Notes: generated from the letters alone by a model not told the origin. 37,448 bases of DNA from Candidatus Rariloculus versatilis (GCA_028278665.1 JAQAJI010000005.1:46075-83522); one strand, 5' to 3'; positions 17,128-26,042 are shown, counted from the stretch's first letter. Made by a program: numbers and translations.

Positions 17128-18294
17128 ATGATTCGCCGTCGTGCCGAACAGGAAATCCTTCTTGGCTTGAGCGAAGCCCCGGCAGTGGCGCTTTTGGGGC
17201 CGCGCCAGGTCGGCAAGACCACTCTGGCCCTGGGCATCGCGGACAAGGTGCCGGACAGCACCTACCTCGACCTTGAAAATCCCGCCCATGCCGCACGGCT
17301 TGCCGATCCGGGCGCCTACCTCGAACGCTTTACAGGCCAGCTTGTAATTCTCGACGAGATCCAGCGCATCCCCGGCTTGTTCGAAGTGCTGCGGGGGCAA
17401 ATCGACCGGCGACGCCGGCAGGGCGTTCGCTTCGGACAGTTTCTGCTGCTCGGCTCGGCATCGCAGGTTCTTCTGCGTCAAACGGCGGAGTCGTTGGCCG
17501 GGCGCCTGATCTACGCGGAGTTGCCCGGTCTCGACGCCCTCGAGACAGATCCGGACAGCGACAGGCTCTGGATACGCGGGGGGTTTCCGGAATCCTTCCT
17601 CGCAAGGACAGATGCCGCCAGCGCCCGCTGGAGGCTTGGTTTCCTCCGCGCCTATCTGGAGCGCGACGTTCCGCAGTTCGGCATCCGCGTGCCGGCCGAG
17701 ACGCTACGCCGCTTCTGGACCATGCTCGCTCATCGTCAGGGCGGCATGTTCAACGCCTCCCGGTTTGCCGCCAGCATGGATGTCTCTGCACCGTCCATCA
17801 AACGCTACGTGGACCTGCTCGCTGACCTCATGCTGCTGCGCAGGCTGTCTCCATTCTTCGCCAACGTCGGCAAGCGGCTGGTGAAAGCGCCGAAGGTGTA
17901 CATCCGCGACAGCGGCTTGGTACACACGCTCCTTGGGTTGGCGACATTCGACGATGTGCTTTCGCATCCTGTCGCCGGGCAAAGCTGGGAGGGCTTTGCG
18001 ATCGAGAATCTGATCTCGGCCGCGCCCTTCGGGACAACCCCCTGGTTCTACCGCACCCGGGCAGGCGCCGAGATCGATCTGCTTCTGCAACTGCCAAATC
18101 AGCAGCTATGGGCCATCCAGATCAAGCGGTCCTCGGCGCCTCGCACAAGCCGCGGCTTTGAACTGGCCGCAAACGATCTGGGCGCGGAGAACCGGATACT
18201 CGTTTACCCTGGAGATGAGGAGTTTCCGCTTTCCAGGGAGACGACCGCCACGCCGCTGAAGACCGCGATGGCCTGGCTTGCGACTACGGCTTGA
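17128..18294 (+). CDS. AAA-type ATPase with DUF4143 domain
   Basis: A member of the common but poorly understood AAA_14/DUF4143 ATPases (388 residues). Seen directly: Walker A GPRQVGKTT (24-32), Walker B LVILDEIQR (72-80, Asp76-Glu77), and a sensor-type stretch FLLLGSASQVLLRQ. A DUF4143 half follows with a winged-helix-like part (NASRFAASMDVSAPSIKRYVDLL) and a region resembling a PD-(D/E)xK fold near the end (AGAEIDLLLQ... then WAIQIKRS, about 312-335). Families of this kind are frequent in accessory regions and have been loosely linked to DNA or mobile-element functions, but no clear role is established. It sits alone on the plus strand between infA and convergent accessory genes. Family call is secure, function is not. 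Confidence 0.9.
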   Translation: MIRRRAEQEILLGLSEAPAVALLGPRQVGKTTLALGIADKVPDSTYLDLENPAHAARLADPGAYLERFTGQLVILDEIQRIPGLFEVLRGQIDRRRRQGVRFGQFLLLGSASQVLLRQTAESLAGRLIYAELPGLDALETDPDSDRLWIRGGFPESFLARTDAASARWRLGFLRAYLERDVPQFGIRVPAETLRRFWTMLAHRQGGMFNASRFAASMDVSAPSIKRYVDLLADLMLLRRLSPFFANVGKRLVKAPKVYIRDSGLVHTLLGLATFDDVLSHPVAGQSWEGFAIENLISAAPFGTTPWFYRTRAGAEIDLLLQLPNQQLWAIQIKRSSAPRTSRGFELAANDLGAENRILVYPGDEEFPLSRETTATPLKTAMAWLATTA

Positions 18295-18357
18295 TCTCGT
18301 TCGACCCTTCCGTGGCGTCGGCACGGCCACGTGAGGCCCACCCCCGTGAAATTGTCT

Positions 18358-18573
18358 TTACACGCCCAACTCCTCGAAATTCCGGGCGATCTGCGCGGCC
18401 AGTCTGGCGGCGTATTCATTCAATTTCTTGAGGTCGATGTGGATTGACCGCATCGTCTTCTCGAAGTCGAAGTCCTCATCCTCATATTCGGGCGCCACGC
18501 CGACGTAGCAGCCCAGTGTCCGACTCCAGTCGTGCGCCCGGTCCTTCGAGAACTCCGCAACGCGCCTGCTCAA
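18358..18573 (-). CDS. Small hypothetical protein (71 aa) coupled to the PIF1-WYL helicase
   Basis: Not recognised. The frame starts with TTG at 18573, whose last bases form the stop of the upstream helicase (TTGA overlap), an arrangement typical of translational coupling. The product is acidic in the middle (VAPEYEDEDFDFEK) and ends with an amphipathic helix (IDLKKLNEYAARLAAQIARNFEELGV). It has no membrane span or known motif. The composition is that of a genuine small soluble protein, possibly a partner of the helicase. An alternative is that only a shorter form from an internal ATG (about residue 40) is made, or that it is not translated. Confidence 0.5.
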   Translation of the reverse strand: MSRRVAEFSKDRAHDWSRTLGCYVGVAPEYEDEDFDFEKTMRSIHIDLKKLNEYAARLAAQIARNFEELGV

Positions 18574-20474
18574 TCGGACGATTGTCGGTATCCACGTTGA
18601 TTTTCCTCCACCCGATCATCGACGGCAGCGAGCTTCAGGATGCGGTCCACCCGAAACATCCGCTCATCGTGTCGCAGCAGGCAGTACGCCCGCATCCCGA
18701 GGAAGTCCTTGCCTCGATACGAGGCTGTTCCCACGTCGAGCGGCAGGATCGTTCTCTTGCTGCGCGTGTCGTCCGGTTTGAGATAGGTCATCTCGATTCT
18801 GCGCCCCGTGGCTATCGCGCTCTCGATCGCGTTGATCTTTTCCTCCAGTGGCATGCTCTTCTCCGATTCCTGCCACCAGTGAGTCGTGAAGAACTTGCAG
18901 ACGCGCCAGTCCGCGCGGATCGATTTGGTGTCGATGGGGCGCTTCAGCACGATCCCCTCGAGCGAGGTGCAGCGGCTGAGCGCAACGTAAGTCTGTCCGG
19001 CGGCAAACGCGCCTCTTTCCAGATCGATCACGATGTTGTCGAACGTCTTGCCCTGGCTCTTGTGGATGGTCACCGCCCAGGCCAGCCGGAACGGAAGCTG
19101 GCGAAATCGGCCTATCCGCTCCGTCGCGATTCTTCCATTGTCCAGCGCAAAGCGGATCAGTTCCCAGGTGTGCGGCTCGACTTCCACGAGGGAATCACCA
19201 TCCTTGAGACGCACCAACACCGTTGGATCGCCGTCGTCCGGTTGCCGGATGCTCTCGATCGTCCCGATGCTTCCGTTGACCCAACGGGATTGTAAGTCGT
19301 TGTTGAGCAGCATGATCTGAGCGCGGGGTTTGATCGCCAGTTCGACCGCGGTAGGGTGATACTCGCGTCCGAAGTCGCCTTCTATCTCCGCGACCGACAC
19401 GACCGCCTTGCCGGGAAGCGACCCGAGGTTCCGGTCGTTGATGGAATCGGCGTTCCGGTTGGTCGTTGTCAGCGTAACGCAGAATTCGCCAGAGTCCGGT
19501 GTATGCGAAGCGTCGAGCCGTTCATTCAAGGTAGCAATGTCCGTCTCGTCCACGCTGTCGTTGCGGACGTGATTCAGGATTTCGACGAACCGAGAATCCT
19601 TCTGACGGTAGATTTTTTCCAGTTCGATGATTTCGAGTTCAGCATTGCGCAGCGCTTCCGCACTGAAGAAATACGGGGTCTCATATAGTGTCCGGAATAT
19701 CTCGCGTTCCTGGCCGCTGACGACCGGTGGCAACTGGTAGAGGTCGCCCACAAATATCATCTGCACGCCGCCGAACGGCCGACGGCGCCTGGGTCCGTGC
19801 TTCCGCAGGAATATGTCGATGCAGTCGAGCAGGTCTGCCCGCAGCATCGACACCTCGTCGATGACGATCGTATTGAGATTCCTGTAAAGGCGTGCGTTGC
19901 GGGGCCGTTTCCGGCTTTCTCGCACCTTCGACGGCGTGACGTCGATACGAAACTGAAAAAAGCGGTGAACGGTCTGTCCCCGTACGTTAAGCGCCGCAAC
20001 GCCCGTGGGCGCCAGGATGACCGGTTCTTGCTCGGCGTGTGCCCGAAAATACTCGAGTAAGGTCGACTTCCCGGTTCCTGCCTTGCCGGTAATAAACAGG
20101 TTGCCCTTGCCCGAACGCATCCTCTCCAGCGCTCGGGCAAACTCGGGGTTGATCTCGATTTCGGCGGATTCTGTGGGGCCATCCGGGCGGGAAGTCATCT
20201 TCGGACGACGACGCCCGCCTGGTAGCGGCTCCGTCAGGGGCTTGACGGCCACCGGGCGCCCCTTCCGCGTAACTCGCCTTGCCAAGCCTTTTTTGACCAG
20301 CGCGGCCAAGTGAATGTGCACGGCGCGCTCAGATATGTCCAGCCCGTCGGCAAGCTTCGGAACCTCCGGGCAAGCGCCGCGTTGCTCCATGAACTGGACT
20401 GCTGCGTCGAGCAGCCGGCGTTGTCCGGCGGTGAGGTCGGCGGAGCGCTGTTTCCTGGCTTGCGGGCTACTCAT
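18570..20474 (-). CDS. PIF1-family helicase with LexA-like HTH and WYL domain
   Basis: A 634-residue three-part protein. Residues 14-75 (LTAGQRRLLDAAVQFMEQRG through HIHLAALVKKGLARRVTRKG) resemble the winged helix of LexA. Residues about 108-535 are a superfamily 1 PIF1-type helicase: Walker A ITGKAGTGKST (128-138), VIDEVSM (204-210), FVGDLYQLPP (241-250), and later AVTIHKSQGKTFDNIVIDL and YVALSRCTSLEGI. Residues about 545-616 look like a WYL domain (AIESAIATGRRIEMTYLKPD, then RTILPLDVG, FLGMRAYCLLRHDERMFRVDRI), a ligand- or nucleic-acid-sensing domain common in regulators of defence systems. It starts 34 bases after aat and is likely read from the same transcript. Helicase call is firm; the flanking domains are my reading of motifs. 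Confidence 0.9.
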   Translation of the reverse strand: MSSPQARKQRSADLTAGQRRLLDAAVQFMEQRGACPEVPKLADGLDISERAVHIHLAALVKKGLARRVTRKGRPVAVKPLTEPLPGGRRRPKMTSRPDGPTESAEIEINPEFARALERMRSGKGNLFITGKAGTGKSTLLEYFRAHAEQEPVILAPTGVAALNVRGQTVHRFFQFRIDVTPSKVRESRKRPRNARLYRNLNTIVIDEVSMLRADLLDCIDIFLRKHGPRRRRPFGGVQMIFVGDLYQLPPVVSGQEREIFRTLYETPYFFSAEALRNAELEIIELEKIYRQKDSRFVEILNHVRNDSVDETDIATLNERLDASHTPDSGEFCVTLTTTNRNADSINDRNLGSLPGKAVVSVAEIEGDFGREYHPTAVELAIKPRAQIMLLNNDLQSRWVNGSIGTIESIRQPDDGDPTVLVRLKDGDSLVEVEPHTWELIRFALDNGRIATERIGRFRQLPFRLAWAVTIHKSQGKTFDNIVIDLERGAFAAGQTYVALSRCTSLEGIVLKRPIDTKSIRADWRVCKFFTTHWWQESEKSMPLEEKINAIESAIATGRRIEMTYLKPDDTRSKRTILPLDVGTASYRGKDFLGMRAYCLLRHDERMFRVDRILKLAAVDDRVEENQRGYRQSSD

Positions 20475-20508
20475 GTTGTTCCGGTCGATGTACCAACCAT
20501 TGCGATGC

Positions 20509-21240
20509 TCACGCGCTCACCGCGGCAGCGGAAAACGCGGCGAAGTCCTGCTGCCACGATCCCGGCGATGCTGCCGGTTCGCGGTAGCGTTGCAGGTGCT
20601 CGAGGAATTCGGCTCGCCGCATGTTCCTGGCGCCGAGGCGCGCGAGATGTTCTGACGGCGTCTGGCAGTCGATGAGCGCGACGCCGCGGGCCTGCAGGTA
20701 CGGGACGGCGCCAGCCAGCGCGACCTTGGATGCGTCGGTGGCGCGAGAGAACATCGACTCGCCGAAAAACATTTGGCCGATGCGGATACCGTAGAGACCT
20801 CCCGCGAGGTCGCCGTCCTGCCAGGATTCGATGGAATGAGCCCAGCCCAGCGCATGAAGCCGCTTGTAGGCCGTGGCCATGTCGCTCGTGATCCAGGTGG
20901 CGGCATCGTCGCGGCGCGGCTCGGCGCAGGCATCGATGACGGCGTCGAACGCGGCGTCGGCCGTCACCCCGAACCGCTCCTTCGCCAGAGTGCGGCGCAG
21001 GCTGCGCGAAATCCTGAGATCCTCCGGCCACAACACGGCCCGCGGATCGGGGGACCACCACAGGATCGGGTCGCCCTCCTCATACCACGGAAAGATGCCG
21101 TTGGAGTAACTTGCAAGCAGCCAGTCCGGATGCAGCGTTCCGCCTATCGCGAGCAGGCCGTTCGGCTCGTCGAGCGCGCGCGATGGATCGGGCAGGGCGT
21201 CGGGTCCGTCCGATGGAGCGAGCCAGGGGACCAGGCTCAC
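20509..21240 (-). CDS. aat: Leucyl/phenylalanyl-tRNA-protein transferase
   Basis: Transfers Leu or Phe from tRNA to N-terminal Lys/Arg, making N-degrons for ClpS-ClpAP. The 243 residues have the family core: PNGLLAIGGTLHPDWLLASYSNGIFPWYEEGDPILWWSPDPRAVL (27-71), then WAHSIESWQDGDLAGGLYGIRIGQMFFGESMFSRATDASKVAL (131-173), and ALIDCQTPSEHLARLGARNMRRAEFL. The start overlaps the end of the upstream GNAT gene by 4 bases (ATGA). In many proteobacteria aat is followed by ate/bpt (arginyl transferase) and infA. Here the PIF1-type helicase takes that place and no arginyl transferase is present in the window. Confidence 0.97.
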   Translation of the reverse strand: MSLVPWLAPSDGPDALPDPSRALDEPNGLLAIGGTLHPDWLLASYSNGIFPWYEEGDPILWWSPDPRAVLWPEDLRISRSLRRTLAKERFGVTADAAFDAVIDACAEPRRDDAATWITSDMATAYKRLHALGWAHSIESWQDGDLAGGLYGIRIGQMFFGESMFSRATDASKVALAGAVPYLQARGVALIDCQTPSEHLARLGARNMRRAEFLEHLQRYREPAASPGSWQQDFAAFSAAAVSA

Positions 21241-22412
21241 GTACAGCGGTCCTCGGCCTCGCCGCGCCGGTAGGGCACGCGCCCGTCGAGATACTCCATG
21301 TATGTGTCCACGTGGGTCTGCTCGCGGGCGAGGAAGTCCTCGACCGCCCGATGAAAGCCGGGCTCGCTGAGCCAGTGGCAGGACCAGGTCGCGGTCGGCG
21401 AGAATCCTCGGCTGATCTTGTGTTCGCCCTGGGTCCCGGGCTCGAAGCTGGCCAGTCCTTCGCGTATGCAGTATTCGATCCCCTGGTAGTAGCAGGCTTC
21501 GAAATGGAGGCTATGGAAATCCGCCATGCTGCCCCAGTACCGGCCGTAAAGCGTATCCCGGCCGCGAAAGCAGATCGCCGTCGCGATCGGCATCGCCTGG
21601 TAGCGCGCGAGCACGATCAGGAGCTTCTCCGGCATCGTTGCCGCGATTTCGTCGAAGAACGCACGATTGAGATACGGCGCGCGTCCGCGGCGATGGAACG
21701 TGCGCGAGTAGAACTCGAACACGGCGTCGAAGTCGTCCGCACTCGGCTCGTCGCCGTGCAGATGCTCGAAACGGATGTCCGCTTCTCGGATCCGCCGCCG
21801 CTCGCGGCGTACCTTCTTGCGCTTGGCGGAGCTGAACCGGCCGAGGAAGTCGTCGAAATCGCTGTAGCCGCGGTTGCTCCAGTGGAACTGGCATCCCTTG
21901 CGAGTGAGGAAACCGCGCTCGCTCAGGAACGACTGCTCCGGTTCGGTCGGGAAGAGCACGTGCAGCGAGGACACGCCGGCTTCCTCGGCGAGACCGACGG
22001 CGGCATCGACAAGTCGTTCGGCGGTCCCGTTCGTCGCGCCGTCCGGGGCGATCAGCAGGCGGGCGCCGGTCGCCGGCGTGAAGGGAACCGACGAAACGAG
22101 CTTCGGGTAATAGTCCATGCCCGCGCGCTCGTAGGCGTCGGCCCAGCTCCAGTCGAACACGAACTCGCCGCGCGAATCGTGCTTGACGTACAGGGGCAGC
22201 GCTCCGACCAGCCGCCCGGAGCCGGAACGCGCGACGAGATGACAGGGCTCCCAGGCCGTGCCCTGCCCGACGCATCCCGCGTGTTCGAGCGCCGCCAGGA
22301 ACTCGTGACACAGGAACGCGTCCTCGCCAGCGAGAGCATTCCACTCGGCCGCTGCAATCTCATCCAGGCTCGAAAGGCGGGCGAGAGTCGGTCGTTCAGT
22401 CGCGGTACGCAC
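21237..22412 (-). CDS. FemAB-like GNAT-fold protein (COG3146 type)
   Basis: A 391-residue protein of the GNAT/FemAB-like family often found beside aat. Typical stretches are WNALAGEDAFLCHEFLAALE (24-43) and the LPLYVKHDSRGEFVFDWSWADAYERAGMDYYPKLVSSVPFTPATGARLL block (about 72-120). The C-terminal half reads SAKRKKVRRERRRI, LYGRYWGS, FEACYYQGIEYCIREGLASFEPGTQGEHKISRGF. Substrate is unknown; aminoacyl or peptidoglycan-related acyl transfer is often proposed but I cannot confirm it. Start is GTG at 22412, with no clear ribosome binding site. Its end overlaps aat by 4 bases, so both belong to one operon; ftsK is divergent. Confidence 0.88.
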   Translation of the reverse strand: MRTATERPTLARLSSLDEIAAAEWNALAGEDAFLCHEFLAALEHAGCVGQGTAWEPCHLVARSGSGRLVGALPLYVKHDSRGEFVFDWSWADAYERAGMDYYPKLVSSVPFTPATGARLLIAPDGATNGTAERLVDAAVGLAEEAGVSSLHVLFPTEPEQSFLSERGFLTRKGCQFHWSNRGYSDFDDFLGRFSSAKRKKVRRERRRIREADIRFEHLHGDEPSADDFDAVFEFYSRTFHRRGRAPYLNRAFFDEIAATMPEKLLIVLARYQAMPIATAICFRGRDTLYGRYWGSMADFHSLHFEACYYQGIEYCIREGLASFEPGTQGEHKISRGFSPTATWSCHWLSEPGFHRAVEDFLAREQTHVDTYMEYLDGRVPYRRGEAEDRCT

Positions 22413-22491
22413 CGGGATCGATCATGAGTGCGGATCGCCCATAGTATGCCAATGGCAGTCCCGATTTCCGTCGACAATCACGGACGGGTAC

Positions 22492-22519
22492 TTTGCATGC
22501 GGCTGGTGATCAGTATAAT
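22492..22519 (+). promoter_or_regulatory. Likely ftsK promoter
   Basis: Perfect -10 TATAAT (22514-22519) with TTTGCA (22492-22497) 16 bases upstream, or TTGCAT with a 15-base spacer. It lies about 38 bases before the ftsK start codon in the divergent gap with the GNAT gene. Confidence 0.55.
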
Positions 22520-22557
22520 CAGTACCTTAAGCAGGGTTTTTCCTGTATAAGGTGAAT

Positions 22558-24834
22558 ATGGCAAAGGTAAGCACAGATGTAGCGTCCCTGGGCGTTCCGC
22601 GTCTGCGCATACTGCGCGAGGCTGCATTCTGGATCCTGACCGGACTCAGCCTGATCCTGCTCATTGCGCTCATGAGCTACCAGCCGGAGGATCCTGCGTT
22701 CAGCAGTTCCGGCACGAACGAAGCCGTCCTCAACCTCATGGGTCCCTGGGGCGCCTGGTTCGCCGATATCGCTTTCCTTGTGTTTGGCCTGTCCGCCTAT
22801 CTTTTCCCGGTGCTCGTGCTGCTCGCGGGATTGCTGATGTTCCGCGAGCCGAAGGCCCCCCTCAACCGCGCCAACCGCTTCGTCAGGCCGGCCGGATTCG
22901 TGCTGGCCATCGTGACAAGTTCGGGCCTGGCCACGCTGCATTTCACGGCTCCGGAACTTCGCGAAACCGCGGGCGGGCTTCTCGGTCAGGGTGCGGGTCT
23001 CGGCCTTGAAGCGGTCCTCGGCAATCTCGGCGCGACGGTCTGCCTGCTCGTCTTTTGGCTGAGCTCCGTGTCGCTCGCGACGGGTGTTTCCTGGATGACG
23101 GTGATGGAGGGCGTCGGCCGCGGAACGCTGGCAGCCTATGCCGGGGTCACCACGCTGGTCGGAACCGTGCAGGTTCGGCGCGACGACCGGCGCGCGAAGC
23201 TCGAGCACAGGAACAAGGTCGTCAAGCGCCGCAGGAAGGCTCGCCAGCGCGCCGCCCGGATCGAACCGAAGATCGAGCGTGTCGAGGTCAGCGAGCGGTC
23301 CGAGCGCGAGCGGCAGGCGCCGTTGTTCGAGGCCAGCGAGCCCGCCGCGCTGCCGAAAATGTCGCTGCTCGACGACCCGCCCGACAGAAAGGGCGGCTAC
23401 TCGGCCGAGGAGCTCGAGGGAATGTCGCGCCTCGTCGAACACAAGCTCTCCGACTTCGGCATCGAAGTCGAGGTCGTCGCCGTTCACCCGGGCCCGATTG
23501 TCACGCGGTTCGAACTTAAGCCCGCCCCGGGCGTCAAGGTCAGCCAGATCAGCAACCTCGCGAAGGATCTCGCACGTTCGCTTTCGACCCTGAGCGTGCG
23601 CGTCGTCGAGGTCATCCCCGGCAAACCCTATGTCGGGCTCGAGATTCCCAACGAGGCGCGCGAACTCGTCGCGTTCGCCGAGATCGTGCGCTCGGATGTC
23701 TTCGACGATCTGAAGTCGCCGTTGACGCTCGCGCTCGGCAAGGACATCGGCGGGCGGCCCTTCGTCGCGGACCTGCTGCGCATGCCGCACCTGCTCATCG
23801 CGGGCACAACGGGTTCCGGCAAGTCCGTCGCGCTCAACGCCATGGTGCTGAGCCTGCTCTACAAATCCACGCCCGAGCAGGTGCGCCTGATCATGGTCGA
23901 CCCGAAGATGCTCGAGCTCTCCGTCTACGAGGGCATCCCGCATCTGCTCGCGCCCGTCGTCACGGACATGAAGGAAGCGGCCAACGCGCTGCGCTGGTGC
24001 GTGGCGGAGATGGAACGCCGCTACGCGCTCATGGCCGGGCTCGGCGTGCGCCACGTTTCCGGTTACAACCGCAAGGTCCGCGAGGCGATCGACAAGGGCG
24101 AGCCGTTGCGCGTCTCGGACATCGCTCCGGGTCAGCCGGCCGGGGACGACGCCGAACTCGAGCCGCTGCCGTTCGTCGTCGTGATCATCGACGAACTCGC
24201 CGACATGATGATGATGGTCGGCAAGAAGGTCGAGGAGCTCATCGCCCGACTCGCCCAGAAGGCGAGGGCGTCGGGCATCCACATGATCATCGCCACGCAG
24301 CGGCCGTCGGTCGACGTGATCACCGGGCTCATCAAGGCCAACATCCCGTGCCGGATCGCGTTTCAGGTGTCGGCCAAGGTCGACTCGAGGACGATTCTCG
24401 ACCAGATGGGCGCGGAGACCCTGCTCGGCCACGGCGACATGCTGTACCTGCCGCCGGGCGTATCGCAACCGACGCGCGTGCACGGCGCGTTCGTCTCCGA
24501 CAACGAGGTGCACGCGGTGGTTGAGTCGCTGCGCGCGAGCGGCGAACCGGAATTCGTGGAGGACGTTCTCGCGGACTCGACCGAACCGGTTCCCGGGCTC
24601 TCGCCTGCGCTCGATGCGCAGATGGACACCGAGCAGGACGCACTTTACGATCAGGCCGTCCGGATCGTCACCGAGACGAGAAAGGCATCCATATCGGGCA
24701 TTCAGCGGCGGTTGAAGATCGGCTACAACCGCGCGGCCCGCATGGTCGAGGCCATGGAAGAGGCGGGCATCGTCGGGAGTTTGCAATCCAATGGATTCAG
24801 GGAGGTTCTCGCGCCGCCTCCGCCCGGCGACTAG
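22558..24834 (+). CDS. ftsK: FtsK, DNA translocase of the division septum
   Basis: Membrane-anchored hexameric DNA pump that clears chromosome ends and activates XerCD at dif. The 758 residues contain four hydrophobic spans in the first ~190 residues (for example [18 protein letters not shown] and [16 protein letters not shown]). A short charged linker (about 195-280, far shorter than in E. coli) precedes the motor with Walker A GTTGSGKS (about 416-423) and Walker [13 protein letters not shown] (about 540-550). The C-terminal gamma winged helix (about 695-755, [41 protein letters not shown]) reads KOPS and contacts XerD. ATG 22558 has AAGGTG just upstream; an in-frame GTG at 22552 is the alternative. 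lolA follows. Confidence 0.96.
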   Translation: MAKVSTDVASLGVPRLRILREAAFWILTGLSLILLIALMSYQPEDPAFSSSGTNEAVLNLMGPWGAWFADIAFLVFGLSAYLFPVLVLLAGLLMFREPKAPLNRANRFVRPAGFVLAIVTSSGLATLHFTAPELRETAGGLLGQGAGLGLEAVLGNLGATVCLLVFWLSSVSLATGVSWMTVMEGVGRGTLAAYAGVTTLVGTVQVRRDDRRAKLEHRNKVVKRRRKARQRAARIEPKIERVEVSERSERERQAPLFEASEPAALPKMSLLDDPPDRKGGYSAEELEGMSRLVEHKLSDFGIEVEVVAVHPGPIVTRFELKPAPGVKVSQISNLAKDLARSLSTLSVRVVEVIPGKPYVGLEIPNEARELVAFAEIVRSDVFDDLKSPLTLALGKDIGGRPFVADLLRMPHLLIAGTTGSGKSVALNAMVLSLLYKSTPEQVRLIMVDPKMLELSVYEGIPHLLAPVVTDMKEAANALRWCVAEMERRYALMAGLGVRHVSGYNRKVREAIDKGEPLRVSDIAPGQPAGDDAELEPLPFVVVIIDELADMMMMVGKKVEELIARLAQKARASGIHMIIATQRPSVDVITGLIKANIPCRIAFQVSAKVDSRTILDQMGAETLLGHGDMLYLPPGVSQPTRVHGAFVSDNEVHAVVESLRASGEPEFVEDVLADSTEPVPGLSPALDAQMDTEQDALYDQAVRIVTETRKASISGIQRRLKIGYNRAARMVEAMEEAGIVGSLQSNGFREVLAPPPPGD

Positions 24835-24856
24835 CCGTTCTGGCCTCGGGACGGCC

Positions 24857-25597
24857 GTGTTCACGCACAAGGAATGCCTCCCCCATGCCGCTTGGCGGCA
24901 CGTTCCCGCGCCTGCCCTCGCCCGGCGGGCCGTTTTTCCGACAAGCTCCATCGCCGTGGTTGCTCGCGTTGTGCTCGTTCTGGCCCTCCCCGCGGCGGTA
25001 ACTTCAGCGCAGGATCCGGTTGACGCATCCGCGACGCCCGGCGCCGCGGCGCTCGACAGTTTCCTCGCCGAAGTCGACACCTTCACGGCCGAATTCGAGC
25101 AGGAACTGACGAGCTCCGACGGGCAGTTGCTCGATAGCGCGCAAGGCACGCTGTCGCTCAAGCGGCCGAACCGGTTTCTGTGGCGCTACGAGTCGCCCAT
25201 CGAACAGCTCGTCATCGCCGACGGGGAGCAACTTTGGATGTACGACATCGAACTCGAACAGGCGACCGTGGCGCCGCTCGAATCCGACAACCCTTCGAGC
25301 CCGGCGATGCTGCTCAGCGGCGAAGAGGACGTGCGTGACGGCTTCGATGTCGTCGAGGACTACGCGAGCGACGGCGCGGACTGGATCAGGCTCAGCCCGA
25401 AGCCCGGCGGCACGGACTTCCGCTCGGTGCTGATCGGTTTCATTGACGGGCTGCCCGTGCAGCTTGAACTCGTGGATGGTCTCGACCAGGTCACGTCGAT
25501 CACGTTCTCCGGTATCGCCGTCAACGCGGAGCTCAGCGACAGCGCGTTCGAGTTCGAGCCGCCGCCGGACGTCGACGTGATCGGCGGGGAAGGTTAG
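24857..25597 (+). CDS. lolA: LolA, periplasmic lipoprotein carrier
   Basis: LolA ferries lipoproteins, such as the Lpp-like protein in this window, from LolCDE to LolB. The mature part shows the family pattern: LDSFLAEVDTFTAEFEQELTSSDGQLLDSAQGTLSLKRPNRFLWRYESPIEQLVIADGEQLWMYDIELEQATVAPL, then the second half up to FSGIAVNAELSDSAFEFEPPPDVDVI. The signal peptide core is VARVVLVLALPAAVTSA, with cleavage probably before QDP. The start is uncertain: GTG 24857 has a weak GGGA upstream and gives a long n-region. GTG 24956 would start just before the hydrophobic core and give about 213 residues, close to E. coli LolA (203). The gene lies between ftsK and serS, as in other gammaproteobacteria. Confidence 0.9.
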   Translation: MFTHKECLPHAAWRHVPAPALARRAVFPTSSIAVVARVVLVLALPAAVTSAQDPVDASATPGAAALDSFLAEVDTFTAEFEQELTSSDGQLLDSAQGTLSLKRPNRFLWRYESPIEQLVIADGEQLWMYDIELEQATVAPLESDNPSSPAMLLSGEEDVRDGFDVVEDYASDGADWIRLSPKPGGTDFRSVLIGFIDGLPVQLELVDGLDQVTSITFSGIAVNAELSDSAFEFEPPPDVDVIGGEG

Positions 25598-25603
25598 CCG
25601 CCC

Positions 25604-25999
25604 GTGCTGCCCTTGCGGCTGCCCTGGTTGTGGCTCGGCGCCGGTTGGCTCGTCGTTGCGGTCGTGTGCGCCGGCAGCCTGTTGCCCGCCTCGAACATGC
25701 CGTGGCTGGTCGGGCTCCTCAGGATCGAATTCATGGAGGAACTGCTGCACGCCGGGGCATATTTCGTGCTCATGGTCTGGTTCGCGGGTCTCTGCCGGCG
25801 CGGGCTCTACGGCGTGGTCGCCGTGCTCCTCGTCGCGCTCGGCGCGGCGCTCGACTTCCTGCAGCTCGGCGTGCCGTCGCGAAGCTTCGACCCGCTCGAC
25901 ATCGCCGCGAATGCGCTGGGCATCGGCGTCGGACTTTGCGCCGCGCTCTGGCTGATCGGCGGCTGGTGCCAACGCATCGAGCAGCATCTCTTCGCCTGA
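25604..25999 (+). CDS. VanZ-like small membrane protein
   Basis: A 131-residue integral membrane protein of the VanZ family. Visible are four hydrophobic segments (about 10-27, 47-63, 67-84, 103-120), the early AGSLLPASNMPW motif, the HAGAYFVLMVWF helix, and the signature GAALDFLQLGVPSRSFDPLDIAANALGIGVG (about 80-110). The family's role is mostly unknown; VanZ itself gives teicoplanin resistance. The GTG start lies 6 bases after lolA with GGGGAAGG about 11 bases upstream, so it is in the ftsK-lolA operon. In E. coli rarA occupies this place between lolA and serS. Confidence 0.82.
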   Translation: MLPLRLPWLWLGAGWLVVAVVCAGSLLPASNMPWLVGLLRIEFMEELLHAGAYFVLMVWFAGLCRRGLYGVVAVLLVALGAALDFLQLGVPSRSFDPLDIAANALGIGVGLCAALWLIGGWCQRIEQHLFA

Positions 26000-26042
26000 G
26001 CCGCGCTCGCCGTAGCGCCGCACACTCAATACAATTGCGCCC

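Noticed and set aside
22500-22557. Possible LexA box upstream of ftsK
   Set aside because: Only CTGTAT-type half sites are present; no CTG-N10-CAG pair was found by eye.
22519-25161. 880-codon open frame on the minus strand opposite ftsK
   Set aside because: Composition is repetitive Arg/Asp/His-rich and mirrors the high-GC codon pattern of ftsK, whose motifs are all intact on the plus strand. It is a shadow frame.
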